From: Nocardia miyunensis NBRC 108239
GTDB taxonomy: Bacteria > Actinomycetota > Actinomycetes > Mycobacteriales > Mycobacteriaceae
Length of the DNA stretch: 64,000 nt
Assembly (NCBI RefSeq): GCF_001613065.1
Contig: NZ_BDBQ01000067.1
Coordinates: 1 to 64,000 of the forward strand
Direction: 5' to 3'
Shown piece after piece: positions 44,195 through 52,485 of this stretch. The notes under the pieces were generated by a model. That model ran no database searches, was not told where the DNA came from, and worked only from the letters and a program-made list of their open reading frames with translations. Each line of letters begins with the position of its first letter. The first letter of the stretch is position 1. The translations under genes and the position numbers were made by a program.

Positions 44195-45433
44195 TCACCA
44201 GGTCACGGGCAGTTCGTACAGTCCGTAGGCGAGGGCGTCGTGTTTGAACGGAAGCTCGTCGCGGGGCACGGCCAGCCGGATGTCCGGGATGCGCCGGAAC
44301 AGGGTCGGCAGGACGATCTGCAACTCCATGCGCGCGAGTTGCTGGCCCACGCACTGATGCCGCCCGTAGCCGAAGCCGACGTGTGGTCCGTCCTGGCGCT
44401 CGAGATCCAGCCGGCCGGGTTCGGGAAAGCGGCGAGCGTCCCAATTCGCCGGGGCCACATCGAGAATGACTCCCTCGCCCGCCCGGATGGTTTCTCCCGC
44501 GATCTCGATGTCCGCCACCGCGATGCGGCGTTGTCCGGTCTGGATGATGCTCAGAAAACGCAGCAGTTCCTCCACCGCGGTCACGATCACCTTCGGATCG
44601 TCCGAATCCCGCAGCGCGGCAAGCTGATCGGGGTGCTCGAGCAGGGCCGCGACGCTCAGGCTGATCTGGTTGGCGGTCGTCTCGTGCCCGGCGATCAGCA
44701 CACCCGTGGCCAGCTGCGCGGCTTCGCGCACGCTGATCTCCTGCGCCCCGACCCGCTCGGCGAGATCGGACACCAGATCCTCGCGCGGATCGGTGACCCT
44801 GGCGCGGATCAGATTCGCCAGATACTTCGCCAGGGCTCCGGCTCCTCGTGCGGCGTCCTCGGCGGTAGCGTAGCGGCTCATGCCCTTGTTCGCCTGTTCC
44901 TGGAAGAAATCGGCGTCCGCGTACGGCACGCCCAGCATCTCGCTGATCACCAGGGACGGCACCGGAAGCGACAGCGCCGGAACGAGATCGGCCGGTCGCG
45001 GCCCGGCCAGGATCGTATCGATGTGCTCGTCGGTGATCCGCTGCACCGCCGCGCGCAACGCCTCCACCCGCTTGAAGGTGAACGCCTTGGTGAGCATGCG
45101 GCGGTACCGGTTGTGCTCCTCGCCATCAGAGGTGAACACCGAGGGCGGCCGGGCGTGCACCGTCGAGCGCATGCCCTCGTTCCAATGCGGATATCCCTCG
45201 CGCCGGTCGTCGACGCTGACCCTGGGATCGGCGAACAGCGCGCGGATCGCCTCGTAGCCCGTGATGAGCCACGGCGTGCTCCCGTCCCAGATCCGCACCC
45301 GGAACAACTGCTGTTCGGCGTTGCGTTCCAGCACGATCGGCGGAGGCGCGAACGGATCGCCCGCGGCGCGCGGCATGGGGAATTCGGGAATGTCTCGTGT
45401 TGTCACGTTCGAGGTGACGGTGTCGTCGGCCAT
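44195..45433 (-). CDS. Cytochrome P450
   Basis: This 412-residue soluble monooxygenase has all key motifs: I-helix AGHETT (249-254), ExxR as EELLR (289-292) and heme loop FGYGRHQCVG with ligand Cys361. ATG 45433 has AAGGA six bases upstream; the longer frame overlaps the TetR gene. It lies 47 bases behind tetR in the same operon. No ferredoxin or reductase gene is close, so electrons come from elsewhere. It probably hydroxylates the starting compound of the pathway. Confidence 0.93.
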   Translation of the reverse strand: MADDTVTSNVTTRDIPEFPMPRAAGDPFAPPPIVLERNAEQQLFRVRIWDGSTPWLITGYEAIRALFADPRVSVDDRREGYPHWNEGMRSTVHARPPSVFTSDGEEHNRYRRMLTKAFTFKRVEALRAAVQRITDEHIDTILAGPRPADLVPALSLPVPSLVISEMLGVPYADADFFQEQANKGMSRYATAEDAARGAGALAKYLANLIRARVTDPREDLVSDLAERVGAQEISVREAAQLATGVLIAGHETTANQISLSVAALLEHPDQLAALRDSDDPKVIVTAVEELLRFLSIIQTGQRRIAVADIEIAGETIRAGEGVILDVAPANWDARRFPEPGRLDLERQDGPHVGFGYGRHQCVGQQLARMELQIVLPTLFRRIPDIRLAVPRDELPFKHDALAYGLYELPVTW

Positions 45434-45480
45434 CGTGTTCCTTTCTGACGATCCCGGTCCCGGACCGTCATCGGGCGTGG

Positions 45481-46152
45481 TCAGGAGGTCGTGCTGCGAA
45501 CGGGCGCGCGCCACAGCCCGGCAATGCCGTCGGTGAGTTCCTCACCGACATCGCGCCAGTTCCACCGCGCGCGCCGACCGCTCGCGGCGAGTTCGCCCTC
45601 GAGTTCGGCGCAGCTGTGCATGAGCAGGTTCCGGGTCATCACGGTGCGTTGGTGACGCACGTGTTTGCCCAGATCGGGCAGGCAGCCGATGATGCCGTCC
45701 AGGGTGCGGACCAGCAGCGGTGAGGTGAGGGCATCGGCCGTCACGATGTCGCGGTACACCGGATCGGCCATGGCCTGCGCCGCGAAACGGGCGTACCAGC
45801 TCGGATTGCCCAGCTCGGCCAGGTGATCGGTGAGCGGGCGCACCAGCAGGCCGACCCAATCCCGCAATTCCCCGGAATCGGTGACGTCGGCCAGCATTCG
45901 GACGCGGAACTCCTCGATCGGCGCCCGATGCCTGCTCTCGATCGCGCGCAGCAGGTCACTGCGGCTGCCGAAGTGATAGTTCGCCGCTGCGTTGTTGCCC
46001 TGCCCGGCGGCCGTGCTGATCTGCCGGTTGGACACCGCCGAAAGGCCCTGTTCGGCGAACAACCGCTCCGCGGCGGACAGCAGCGCTTCGCGGGTCCCGC
46101 TGGACCTGTCGTTGCCCGAGGCTCGTGGCGCAGTCACACGTTCAGTGAACAC
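45481..46152 (-). CDS. TetR-family repressor of the P450/SDR cluster
   Basis: This 223-residue regulator has the HTH TREALLSAAERLFAEQGLSAVSNRQISTAAGQGNNAAANYHFGSRSDLLRA and a helical ligand domain typical of repressors of degradation genes. It starts at GTG 46152. A 20-bp perfect palindrome lies 12 bases upstream and recurs before the SDR gene, so it probably represses both itself (with the downstream P450 operon) and the SDR gene. Confidence 0.88.
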   Translation of the reverse strand: MFTERVTAPRASGNDRSSGTREALLSAAERLFAEQGLSAVSNRQISTAAGQGNNAAANYHFGSRSDLLRAIESRHRAPIEEFRVRMLADVTDSGELRDWVGLLVRPLTDHLAELGNPSWYARFAAQAMADPVYRDIVTADALTSPLLVRTLDGIIGCLPDLGKHVRHQRTVMTRNLLMHSCAELEGELAASGRRARWNWRDVGEELTDGIAGLWRAPVRSTTS

Positions 46153-46164
46153 GGCATCCCCGAG

Positions 46165-46184
46165 TAAATCAATCGCTTGATTTA
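46165..46184. promoter_or_regulatory. Palindromic operator in front of tetR/P450 operon
   Basis: TAAATCAA-TCGC-TTGATTTA: perfect 8-bp arms with a 4-base centre, 12 bases upstream of the tetR start. Same arms as the site at 47231. Confidence 0.8.
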
Positions 46185-46243
46185 AATGTGGTCCGGTGGA
46201 AAAGTGGACCCGTCCGCCTGTCCGGACTCGGGGCCGGGCGGCG

Positions 46244-47044
46244 TTATTCGCGCCGGGGCAACGGTTTTCCCGCGCTCGTTCCGCCGTCGACCGGCAGCAC
46301 GACCCCGGTGACGTACCGTGCGCGATCCCCGGCCAGGTAGGCGACGGCCTCGGCGACGTCGGCCGGGGTGCCCTCCCGCGGCAGCGGCCGGTTCTTGCGC
46401 ATCACCTCTCGCACCGCGCGCTCCTGACGTTCGATCTCCTGCTCGCTCATGCCCGCCGCGGACGAGGCCAGCAGGGACGTCGGAATGTTCCCGGGCGCGA
46501 TGGCATTGACCCGGATGTCGTTGCGGGCCAACTCGATAGCGACCGATTTCGTGAACTGGACCACCGCGGCCTTGGAGGCTCGATAGATCATGACGCCCCC
46601 GCCGGCCTGGGTCCCGCCGATGGATGTCATGTTGACGATCGCCCCGCCACCGTTGCGCGCCATGTGGCGGGCGGCGCATTGCGTCCCGGCCATCACACCC
46701 AGGACGTTGACCGACATGATGCGCTCGAAGGCGCTCAGGTCGTCGTCCAGGAACCGCGCGAGCGGGCTGGAGACCGCGGCATTGTTGACCATGACGTGCA
46801 GCCCGCCCCAGCGCTCGACGGTGTGGCTCACCAGCGTTTCCACCTGATCGGGCCGACCGACGTCGACCTGCCGGAACTCGACTCGCTCGCCCAGCTCGCC
46901 CGCCAGCTGCTCGCCCCGGTCGCGGTCGACGTCCGCGAGCATCACCGTCGCGCCGAGCTCACGGAACAGCTCGACGGTCGCCCGCCCGATTCCGGACGCT
47001 CCTCCGGTGACGACGACTACTTTCCCCGCGAATTCGCTGTTCAT
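46244..47044 (-). CDS. Short-chain dehydrogenase/reductase
   Basis: This 266-residue classical SDR has the cofactor motif TGGASGIG, then NNAAVSS, the catalytic Ser in VNMTSIGG and YRASK for Tyr/Lys. The adenine-binding DV motif (RQVDVGRPD) suggests NAD or NADP. ATG 47044 has GAGGG six bases upstream; a longer GTG start would extend into the leader. It is transcribed from the palindrome-containing promoter at 47231 and is the first gene of the regulon on this strand. It likely oxidises an alcohol made by the P450. Confidence 0.9.
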   Translation of the reverse strand: MNSEFAGKVVVVTGGASGIGRATVELFRELGATVMLADVDRDRGEQLAGELGERVEFRQVDVGRPDQVETLVSHTVERWGGLHVMVNNAAVSSPLARFLDDDLSAFERIMSVNVLGVMAGTQCAARHMARNGGGAIVNMTSIGGTQAGGGVMIYRASKAAVVQFTKSVAIELARNDIRVNAIAPGNIPTSLLASSAAGMSEQEIERQERAVREVMRKNRPLPREGTPADVAEAVAYLAGDRARYVTGVVLPVDGGTSAGKPLPRRE

Positions 47045-47230
47045 CCCAACCCTCACCGGCTGTCCCGACGCGGTGCGGGACGACAGCCGCTCAGGTGCGC
47101 TTCCGAGTGGAGTCCTCGAAACCACTCGCGCACAACGTGTTTCAGACTCTGGTACGGCGCTTCCCGCTCCGCTGGACCTGGCGCCCGAGCCGCGTAGCGC
47201 AGTCACGAGCAGTCAACACGACGTACTGTC

Positions 47231-47250
47231 ATAAATCAATCGGTTGATTT
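47231..47250. promoter_or_regulatory. Second copy of the TetR operator
   Basis: TAAATCAA-TCGG-TTGATTTA, differing from the site at 46165-46184 only in the last centre base. It lies 187 bases before the SDR start; the long leader has no other feature. Confidence 0.8.
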
Positions 47251-47347
47251 AAATCCGAGTCGATGGGTGAGCCCGGGCCGGATGCCGGAACCGGGTCCGC
47301 CGGGCAGAGGCCGACGTGGTGAACGTGCCGACCTCCGCGCCGACGTT

Positions 47348-47372
47348 GTTTTATCACGCGGAGCCCGGGTAC
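47348..47372 (+). promoter_or_regulatory. SigF-type promoter candidate P1
   Basis: GTTT (47348-47351), 15 bases, then GGGTAC (47367-47372), about 100 bases before the FMN-dependent enzyme gene. Resembles the mycobacterial/streptomycete SigF consensus GTTT-N15-17-GGGTAT. Confidence 0.55.
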
Positions 47373-47477
47373 GCCCGTGTCGCCGGATCGGGCAGGCCGG
47401 CTCGTCGTGACGGACGGGTGCGCGTGGGCCTGTGGCGAACCGGTGGTATCGGTGAGCCAGTGGAACAGGGGTGAACG

Positions 47478-49073
47478 ATGTTGCGGTTCTTTGCCGTTGG
47501 GTTCTTGGCGATACTCGTCGTCGTGGTCGGTGTGTGCGCGGCGATCGGTTCCTGGGCCTGGTGGATCCTGGTCGTCGCGCTGGCGTTGCTGTGTGTGGTC
47601 GCTGTGGCTGATCTGATCCAGCGCCGGCATTCGGTGCTGCGGAATTATCCGCTGCTCGGGCATATGCGGTATCTGCTGGAAGGTCTGCGGCCCGAACTGC
47701 AGCAGTACTTCATCGAGCGTAACTTCGACGGACGGCCCTTCGATCGTGATGTCCGCACGATGATCTACGAGCGGGCGAAAGGAATCCACGGTGAGCTGTC
47801 CTTCGGCACCGAGCGAGATCTGGACAGGGTCGGGTACGAGTACCTCACTCATTCGATCGCGCCGGTTTCCGAACCGCAGGAGCCGCCGCGCGTGCTGATC
47901 GGCGGACCGGACTGCACTCGGCCGTACTCGATGTCGCTGCTGAACGTGTCGTCGATGAGCTTCGGTGCGTTGTCGGTGAATGCGTTGCGCGCGTTGAACC
48001 TTGCGGCGGCCCGCGGCGGATTCGCACACGACACCGGCGAAGGCGGGTTGACTCCTTTCCACCTGCACGCCGGTGCGGATCTGGTGTGGGAGATCGGATC
48101 GGGCTATTTCGGCACTCGTACCGAGGAGGGGTGGTTCGACCCGGATCAGTTCGCCGAGAAGGCTGGTTGTGATCAGGTCAAGATGATCAGTGTGAAACTG
48201 AGCCAGGGCGCCAAGCCCGGCTTGGGCGGGGTCCTGCCGGCCGCGAAGGTCAGCGACGAGATCGCCCGCTTTCGCGGTGTTCCGGCACACGAGAAATGTG
48301 TGAGCCCCGCCGCGCACTCGGCATTCGGGACCCCGCGTGAGCTGATCGCGTTCGTGCGCCGGTTGCGCGAGTTGTCCGGTGGTAAGCCGGTGGGCGTCAA
48401 ACTGTGCGTCAGCTCTCGCAGTGAGGTGCTCGCGCTCTGCAAGGCGATGCTGTCGGAGGGGACCGCACCGGATTTCGTCATCGTCGACGGGGCCGAAGGC
48501 GGCACCGCGGCCGCGCCGCTGGAGTACGAGGACAATATCGGGCTGCCGCTGACCGACGGCCTGCAGATCGTGCACAACGCCCTGATCGGGACCGGTTTGC
48601 GTGACCGCGTCAGGATCGGGGCGAGCGGGAAGGTCGCCACCGGTACCGACATCGTCAAGCGCCTGATCCAGGGCGCGGACTACACGAATTCGGCCCGGGC
48701 GATGATGATGGCGATCGGCTGCATCCAAGCGCAGCGCTGCCACACCAACAAATGCCCGGTCGGTGTCGCGACCCAGGATCCGCGCCGCGCCCGCGCACTG
48801 GATGTCGCGGACAAAGCCGAACGCGCCCAGCGCTACCACGCCGCCACTGTCGCCCAAGCGGTTCAGATCATGGCGTCGCTGGGTGCGAGCACGCCCGCGG
48901 ACCTGCGCCCGCACATGCTGCTGAAAAGGTTGTCCGCCACCGAGGTTCGCTCCTACGCGGTGCTGTATCCGCGGCTGGAGAGCGGTGTTCTGCTGCGTGA
49001 ACCGCCCGCGGAGTGGGCGGCGGACTGGGCCGCGGCCGACCCGGACTCGTTCCGCGCCGAACTGCCCGGCTAG
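47478..49073 (+). CDS. FMN-binding glutamate-synthase-family protein
   Basis: This 531-residue protein has one or two N-terminal transmembrane segments (FFAVGFLAILVVVVGVCAA, then WILVVALALLCVVAVADLI). A domain like the synthase part of glutamate synthase follows: NVSSMSFGALS, GEGGLTPFHLHAGADLVWEIG, VKLSQGAKPGLGG, and the 3Fe-4S ligand region CIQAQRCHTNKCPVGVATQ. No glutaminase domain is present. ATG 47478. The reaction is unknown. Upstream lies a SigF-like promoter, suggesting stress induction. Confidence 0.85.
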   Translation: MLRFFAVGFLAILVVVVGVCAAIGSWAWWILVVALALLCVVAVADLIQRRHSVLRNYPLLGHMRYLLEGLRPELQQYFIERNFDGRPFDRDVRTMIYERAKGIHGELSFGTERDLDRVGYEYLTHSIAPVSEPQEPPRVLIGGPDCTRPYSMSLLNVSSMSFGALSVNALRALNLAAARGGFAHDTGEGGLTPFHLHAGADLVWEIGSGYFGTRTEEGWFDPDQFAEKAGCDQVKMISVKLSQGAKPGLGGVLPAAKVSDEIARFRGVPAHEKCVSPAAHSAFGTPRELIAFVRRLRELSGGKPVGVKLCVSSRSEVLALCKAMLSEGTAPDFVIVDGAEGGTAAAPLEYEDNIGLPLTDGLQIVHNALIGTGLRDRVRIGASGKVATGTDIVKRLIQGADYTNSARAMMMAIGCIQAQRCHTNKCPVGVATQDPRRARALDVADKAERAQRYHAATVAQAVQIMASLGASTPADLRPHMLLKRLSATEVRSYAVLYPRLESGVLLREPPAEWAADWAAADPDSFRAELPG

Positions 49074-49265
49074 GACCGCCGCCTCGAGCGCCGGTGACCG
49101 GACCGCCGAGAGGTACTCCCCGGAAGGTTTCGGGTAATGCGATCGAACAGGTGAACGGGCCCGCACTCGCATCGCTCGAGCCGTCCGGCTTGATGGGAAT
49201 GTAGCGGCGGCGGTCGCCGGCTGATGAGCGCCCCTTGAGCCACGCACCAGCCGGTGTCGTCGGCA

Positions 49266-49472
49266 TTATTCAGTTCTGCGGCGTCGGCGGTGGCTGGTGT
49301 CGCACAGGGGATAGATCTTCGAGCGTCGGCACAGGCACACCGCGACCAGGAAACGGTCGCAGCGCACCACCCTGCCGTCGTCGGTGACCAGTTCGACCGG
49401 TCCCTCGACCAGCGCGGGGCCTTCTCGGGTGATGCGGACGCGGCGGGGCTCACGGTTTGATTCGGTCGGCAC
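49266..49472 (-). CDS. CDGSH-type iron-sulfur protein
   Basis: This 68-residue protein is built around CLCRRSKIYPLCDTSH, the CDGSH/mitoNEET motif that binds a 2Fe-2S cluster through three Cys and one His. GTG start at 49472, overlapping the methyltransferase gene by 23 bases, so the two are co-transcribed. Small CDGSH proteins act in iron or redox handling; position near heme-oxygenase-like and Dps genes fits such a role. Confidence 0.88.
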   Translation of the reverse strand: MPTESNREPRRVRITREGPALVEGPVELVTDDGRVVRCDRFLVAVCLCRRSKIYPLCDTSHRRRRRTE

Positions 49473-50112
49473 GGATCACCACCAGTTCCTCGCTCGTCTC
49501 GCTCGGATCGAGCAGGCCGGCGTCCCGCAGCCAGCGGGCGCGTGATCGCAGGACGGGTCCGAAGGCCGTGGTTCGGCGTGCCACCACAGCGGCCTTGAGC
49601 CCGCCAGCGCGCAGGCGCTGCAGAGTGCGCTCGGTTCCGCACAGCGCCGAATGCACGATCAGTGCCGTTCCGTCGCGATTGAGCGACTCGGGCAGGATGT
49701 CACACAGCGGGTCGAGCAGAGCGCGCCCGGTCGGCCCGGCCTCCCATGCTTTGGCGCGGCCCCGGCTGGGCGGAGCCGAGGGACCCGGGACGTAGGGCGG
49801 ATTGGCCAGAACGGTGTCGAAACGACGGTGCCGCAGTACGTGGGCGAAGTCGTTGCGCAGTAGTTCGATACTCATGCCCCGGCCGCGGCTGTTGAGCCAG
49901 GCCGAGAAGACGGCGGCACGGGATATGTCCACCGCGGTAACCGTTTTCGCGCCCAGGCGGTGTGCGTGCACGGCCACGGCACCGGTGCCGGTACACAGAT
50001 CCAGAACCGCTTTTCCCGGAGGTAGGGCCGCGTCGGTCATCGCTCGCATCAGCAGTCGGGTGTCTGCTTGCGGTCGGTAGACGCCTGGTGCGCGGAACAA
50101 CCTCATGATCAC
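49450..50112 (-). CDS. HemK/PrmC-like class I methyltransferase
   Basis: This 220-residue SAM-dependent enzyme has the SAM motif VLDLCTGTGAVAVHA and the NPPY motif in VLANPPYVPGP that marks N-methyltransferases acting on Gln, Asn or adenine. The architecture fits HemK2-type protein methylases more than DNA methylases (no target-recognition domain). GTG start at 50112, with ATG six bases on as alternative. Between the heme-oxygenase-like and CDGSH genes in one minus-strand unit. The substrate is unknown. Confidence 0.85.
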   Translation of the reverse strand: MIMRLFRAPGVYRPQADTRLLMRAMTDAALPPGKAVLDLCTGTGAVAVHAHRLGAKTVTAVDISRAAVFSAWLNSRGRGMSIELLRNDFAHVLRHRRFDTVLANPPYVPGPSAPPSRGRAKAWEAGPTGRALLDPLCDILPESLNRDGTALIVHSALCGTERTLQRLRAGGLKAAVVARRTTAFGPVLRSRARWLRDAGLLDPSETSEELVVIRADRIKP

Positions 50113-50133
50113 CGGATACCCTCACGGCGCTGT

Positions 50134-51228
50134 TCAATCAGGCTTTATCAACTCGTTGTCGCGCAGGGAGGTTCGATCCGCGCGCCAGCTGTCGAGCAGG
50201 TGCTGGTCGATCCGGTTCTCCAGCAGGGCGGTGGCCTGTATCCCGAAGACGATCGATGCGGCCTGATCCGGTTCCTGTCGCAGCAGATCGCCGATCACCT
50301 CGTGCCGCATGACCTGTTCGTGCACGGCGTCGGCCTCCACATGCTCGGTATAGAAGCGGATGCAGGCAGGGTCCGCGTCCAGGCGTCGCAATATGTCGGC
50401 CATCCGCCGCGCCGCCGGCGGTGAGGTGATCTCGACCGTCGCGAAATGACCGACCAGCGCGCCTCGCCACCGGCTGTGCAGCCCGAACAGGGACATCATG
50501 TTCACCAGGGCAAGCATCGGCGCCGGGACCACGGCGAGGTAGTGCAGGTAATCGGAGGACAAATCCGCGCCCTCGAGCAGGTCGGCGAACAGTCGAGCGT
50601 GCACGCGGTCGCCGCGCCCGGCGCCGAACTCGTCGAATTCCACGGCCACGAGAGACGCTTTGGCTTGCCCGCGCAGTCGCGGAATCGCCCAGACGTAGGG
50701 GTCGGCCTCCTTGTGGTGGTAGATCGAGCGGTGCACGAAGTACTCCCGCACGTGCCACCAGTGGCCCTGGCTGTCCAGGAAGCCGCCGACGCCCTGCGCC
50801 TCGGCGGGTGCGGTGGTCAGCGCGTTCAATTCGCCGTCGAGGTCGCGGCCTCCGGAGACGTCGTCGAGCAGCGCGGTCAGGAAGCGGTCTTCCATATCCG
50901 CGCGCAGGCGCAGTACACCGGGATCCCATTCCAGATCGGGGTGCACCGATTCGAAGCCGTGGTAGTGCAACTCGTAGCACATGTGCAGCGCCAGGTGCAG
51001 ATCGTCACCGTAGGGGTCCGCGGTGTCGACCGGCGGTGTCGACGGCGAGGGAACATCGCGCAGGATGTCGTGCAGCGCTGCCGAAATCGGGCCTCGCGGC
51101 TCAGGCAGTGGGGGAGCCGCGGGGTCGTCGGTTATCGGCGGGCGCGACCGGACGGCGCTTGCCGCCCGGTCGCGTGGTGAGCGGTGATCGACCGGAAGTC
51201 GATCCGCTCGTTCGTCAGTGGCCGCCAT
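50134..51228 (-). CDS. Iron-containing redox (heme-oxygenase-like) protein
   Basis: This ~364-residue helical-bundle protein is of the heme-oxygenase-2-like group, now often called heme-oxygenase-like diiron enzymes. Likely metal-ligand segments are LHMCYELHYHGFE, the EYFVHRSIYHHKEADPYVWAIPR region, VEFDEFGAG, and in the last third FYTEHVEADAVHEQVMRHEV. ATG 51228 overlaps the KGG gene by 14 bases; the longer frame covers that gene and is rejected. First of three overlapping or closely spaced redox genes. Reactions in this family range from oxidative cleavage to decarboxylation. Confidence 0.78.
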   Translation of the reverse strand: MAATDERADRLPVDHRSPRDRAASAVRSRPPITDDPAAPPLPEPRGPISAALHDILRDVPSPSTPPVDTADPYGDDLHLALHMCYELHYHGFESVHPDLEWDPGVLRLRADMEDRFLTALLDDVSGGRDLDGELNALTTAPAEAQGVGGFLDSQGHWWHVREYFVHRSIYHHKEADPYVWAIPRLRGQAKASLVAVEFDEFGAGRGDRVHARLFADLLEGADLSSDYLHYLAVVPAPMLALVNMMSLFGLHSRWRGALVGHFATVEITSPPAARRMADILRRLDADPACIRFYTEHVEADAVHEQVMRHEVIGDLLRQEPDQAASIVFGIQATALLENRIDQHLLDSWRADRTSLRDNELIKPD

Positions 51229-51415
51229 GGCTGCGCCGCCCGCCCTTGGATTTGGCTTCGGCCGATTGAGCCCGCGCGCCCCTACGACCTGCTTCGCGGG
51301 GATCGGCGGCGTTGCGTTCGCCGAAGCTGCCGGTGCTCGCCCGGCCGCCGCGGCTGGCTTGCTCGAGGGTGTCCGGGCGGTTTCCGAATCGACCAGGGTT
51401 GTTCCGGTTCGGCAT
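51215..51415 (-). CDS. KGG-repeat stress protein (GsiB/con-10-like)
   Basis: This 66-residue hydrophilic protein has the SRGGRAS, REAGRRGARAQ and SKGGRRS repeats typical of general stress proteins of the KGG family. ATG 51415 has a perfect AAGGAGG site seven bases upstream. It has no fixed fold expected and is usually induced by desiccation or salt. Its end overlaps the start of the heme-oxygenase-like gene, which is a strong sign of co-expression. Confidence 0.8.
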   Translation of the reverse strand: MPNRNNPGRFGNRPDTLEQASRGGRASTGSFGERNAADPREAGRRGARAQSAEAKSKGGRRSHGGH

Positions 51416-51450
51416 TGCTGGGCCTCCTTCACAGTCGGAATACGCGTCGA

Positions 51451-51765
51451 TCAGTGACCCTGACGTTCGGGAACCGACGGAATTCGCCGGTTCGTGCGTC
51501 GTCGTTCCAGGAGCAGCCAGCTCACTCCGGCGATGCCGCAGACCACGCAGGTCACCGCGCCGATCACCGCCCAGCCGGCGAAGCCGTATCCCGCCGCGGT
51601 AAGCGTCAGGGCCAGGGCCGCCATGGCCAGGCCGCACAGGACGATGCCGGGGACGTTGTATGGGTCCTCGATGCCTTCGCCCGCGTGGTGTCGGCGCGAC
51701 AACCGGCGCGGGAATTCGCGGCGGGCCGTGTTCGCCGTGGTCCGACGGTTCGGCAATTCGGTCAT
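51451..51765 (-). CDS. Small two-helix membrane protein
   Basis: This 104-residue protein has a basic, Arg-rich N-terminal ~45 residues and two helices (VPGIVLCGLAMAALALTLTA and a second from about GWAVIGAVTCVVCGIAGVSW), ending in a basic tail. GGAGG precedes ATG 51765. The family is not recognised; similar small proteins accompany SigF genes in mycobacteria. Between the DUF5709 and KGG genes on one strand. Confidence 0.7.
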   Translation of the reverse strand: MTELPNRRTTANTARREFPRRLSRRHHAGEGIEDPYNVPGIVLCGLAMAALALTLTAAGYGFAGWAVIGAVTCVVCGIAGVSWLLLERRRTNRRIPSVPERQGH

Positions 51766-51792
51766 GATGTCCTCCATGAGGTGGGGCCGATA

Positions 51793-52233
51793 TCAGCCGG
51801 GTTGCTCGTGGGTCTGTTCCGGTCCGCCCGGTTCGTCGGCTGCCGTTCCGAGGTCTTCGGCGTATGTGTGCGGGACGAGATCCCTGGTATCGAGTTCGCG
51901 GAGGTCGGCCGTGAGATCCTCCTGCTCGGAGTCGCGGTCGGGATCGTCCTGTTCCGGCAGCTGGGGTGCGGTTGCCGCACCGGTGAGGTCGGGCTCCTCC
52001 TCGGCCAGGCGCTCGGCGAGCGGTCGGGCACGGGCCTGCTCCGAGGCCGTCATGCCGTACTTGTCCACTCCGGACCAGTGCTCGGGCGGATCCATGGCCC
52101 GTTCGAGCGGATCCTGTCGAAGGCGGTCCTCGTCGAGGTCCTCGGCGCTGTTCAGAGCTCCCGGATCGGTTTCCACCGCATCCGGTGTGCCGGTGTCCTG
52201 TGGGGGATCGTAGGTCTCTCGGGCGTCGGTCAC
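51793..52233 (-). CDS. DUF5709-like acidic protein
   Basis: This 146-residue, strongly acidic, probably disordered protein has the segment YGMTASEQARARPLAERLAEEEPDL, which matches the EQ...L..RLA.E.PD pattern of DUF5709. GTG 52233 is preceded by AAGGAGG. Function unknown, but such proteins cluster with stress genes in nocardiae. A SigF-like promoter lies 27 bases upstream of the start. Confidence 0.72.
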   Translation of the reverse strand: MTDARETYDPPQDTGTPDAVETDPGALNSAEDLDEDRLRQDPLERAMDPPEHWSGVDKYGMTASEQARARPLAERLAEEEPDLTGAATAPQLPEQDDPDRDSEQEDLTADLRELDTRDLVPHTYAEDLGTAADEPGGPEQTHEQPG

Positions 52234-52259
52234 GGCTTCCTCCTTCCCACACCCCCGAC

Positions 52260-52284
52260 CTTCCCGCAGCCCGCGTCGTCAAAC
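52260..52284 (-). promoter_or_regulatory. SigF-type promoter candidate P2
   Basis: Minus strand: GTTT (52284-52281), 15 bases, GGGAAG (52265-52260), just before the DUF5709 gene. The -10 is weaker than in the other four sites. Confidence 0.4.
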
Positions 52285-52485
52285 CCGGCAGATCCGAAAC
52301 GGGATGAGAAGGCGGCGCGCTGTACCCCGGGCACGGCGTGTCGCGTACCGCGAATGCCAGGCCGTAATGCTTGCCGACCGCTGAAACTGCCTGTTCTGCA
52401 AGCTATGTCGGTGCTCATCCGGTTCGTGCCGACCCTGCTGTACATTGCGCCACGCGCGAGTGTCCGATATCGGATAATCACATCC

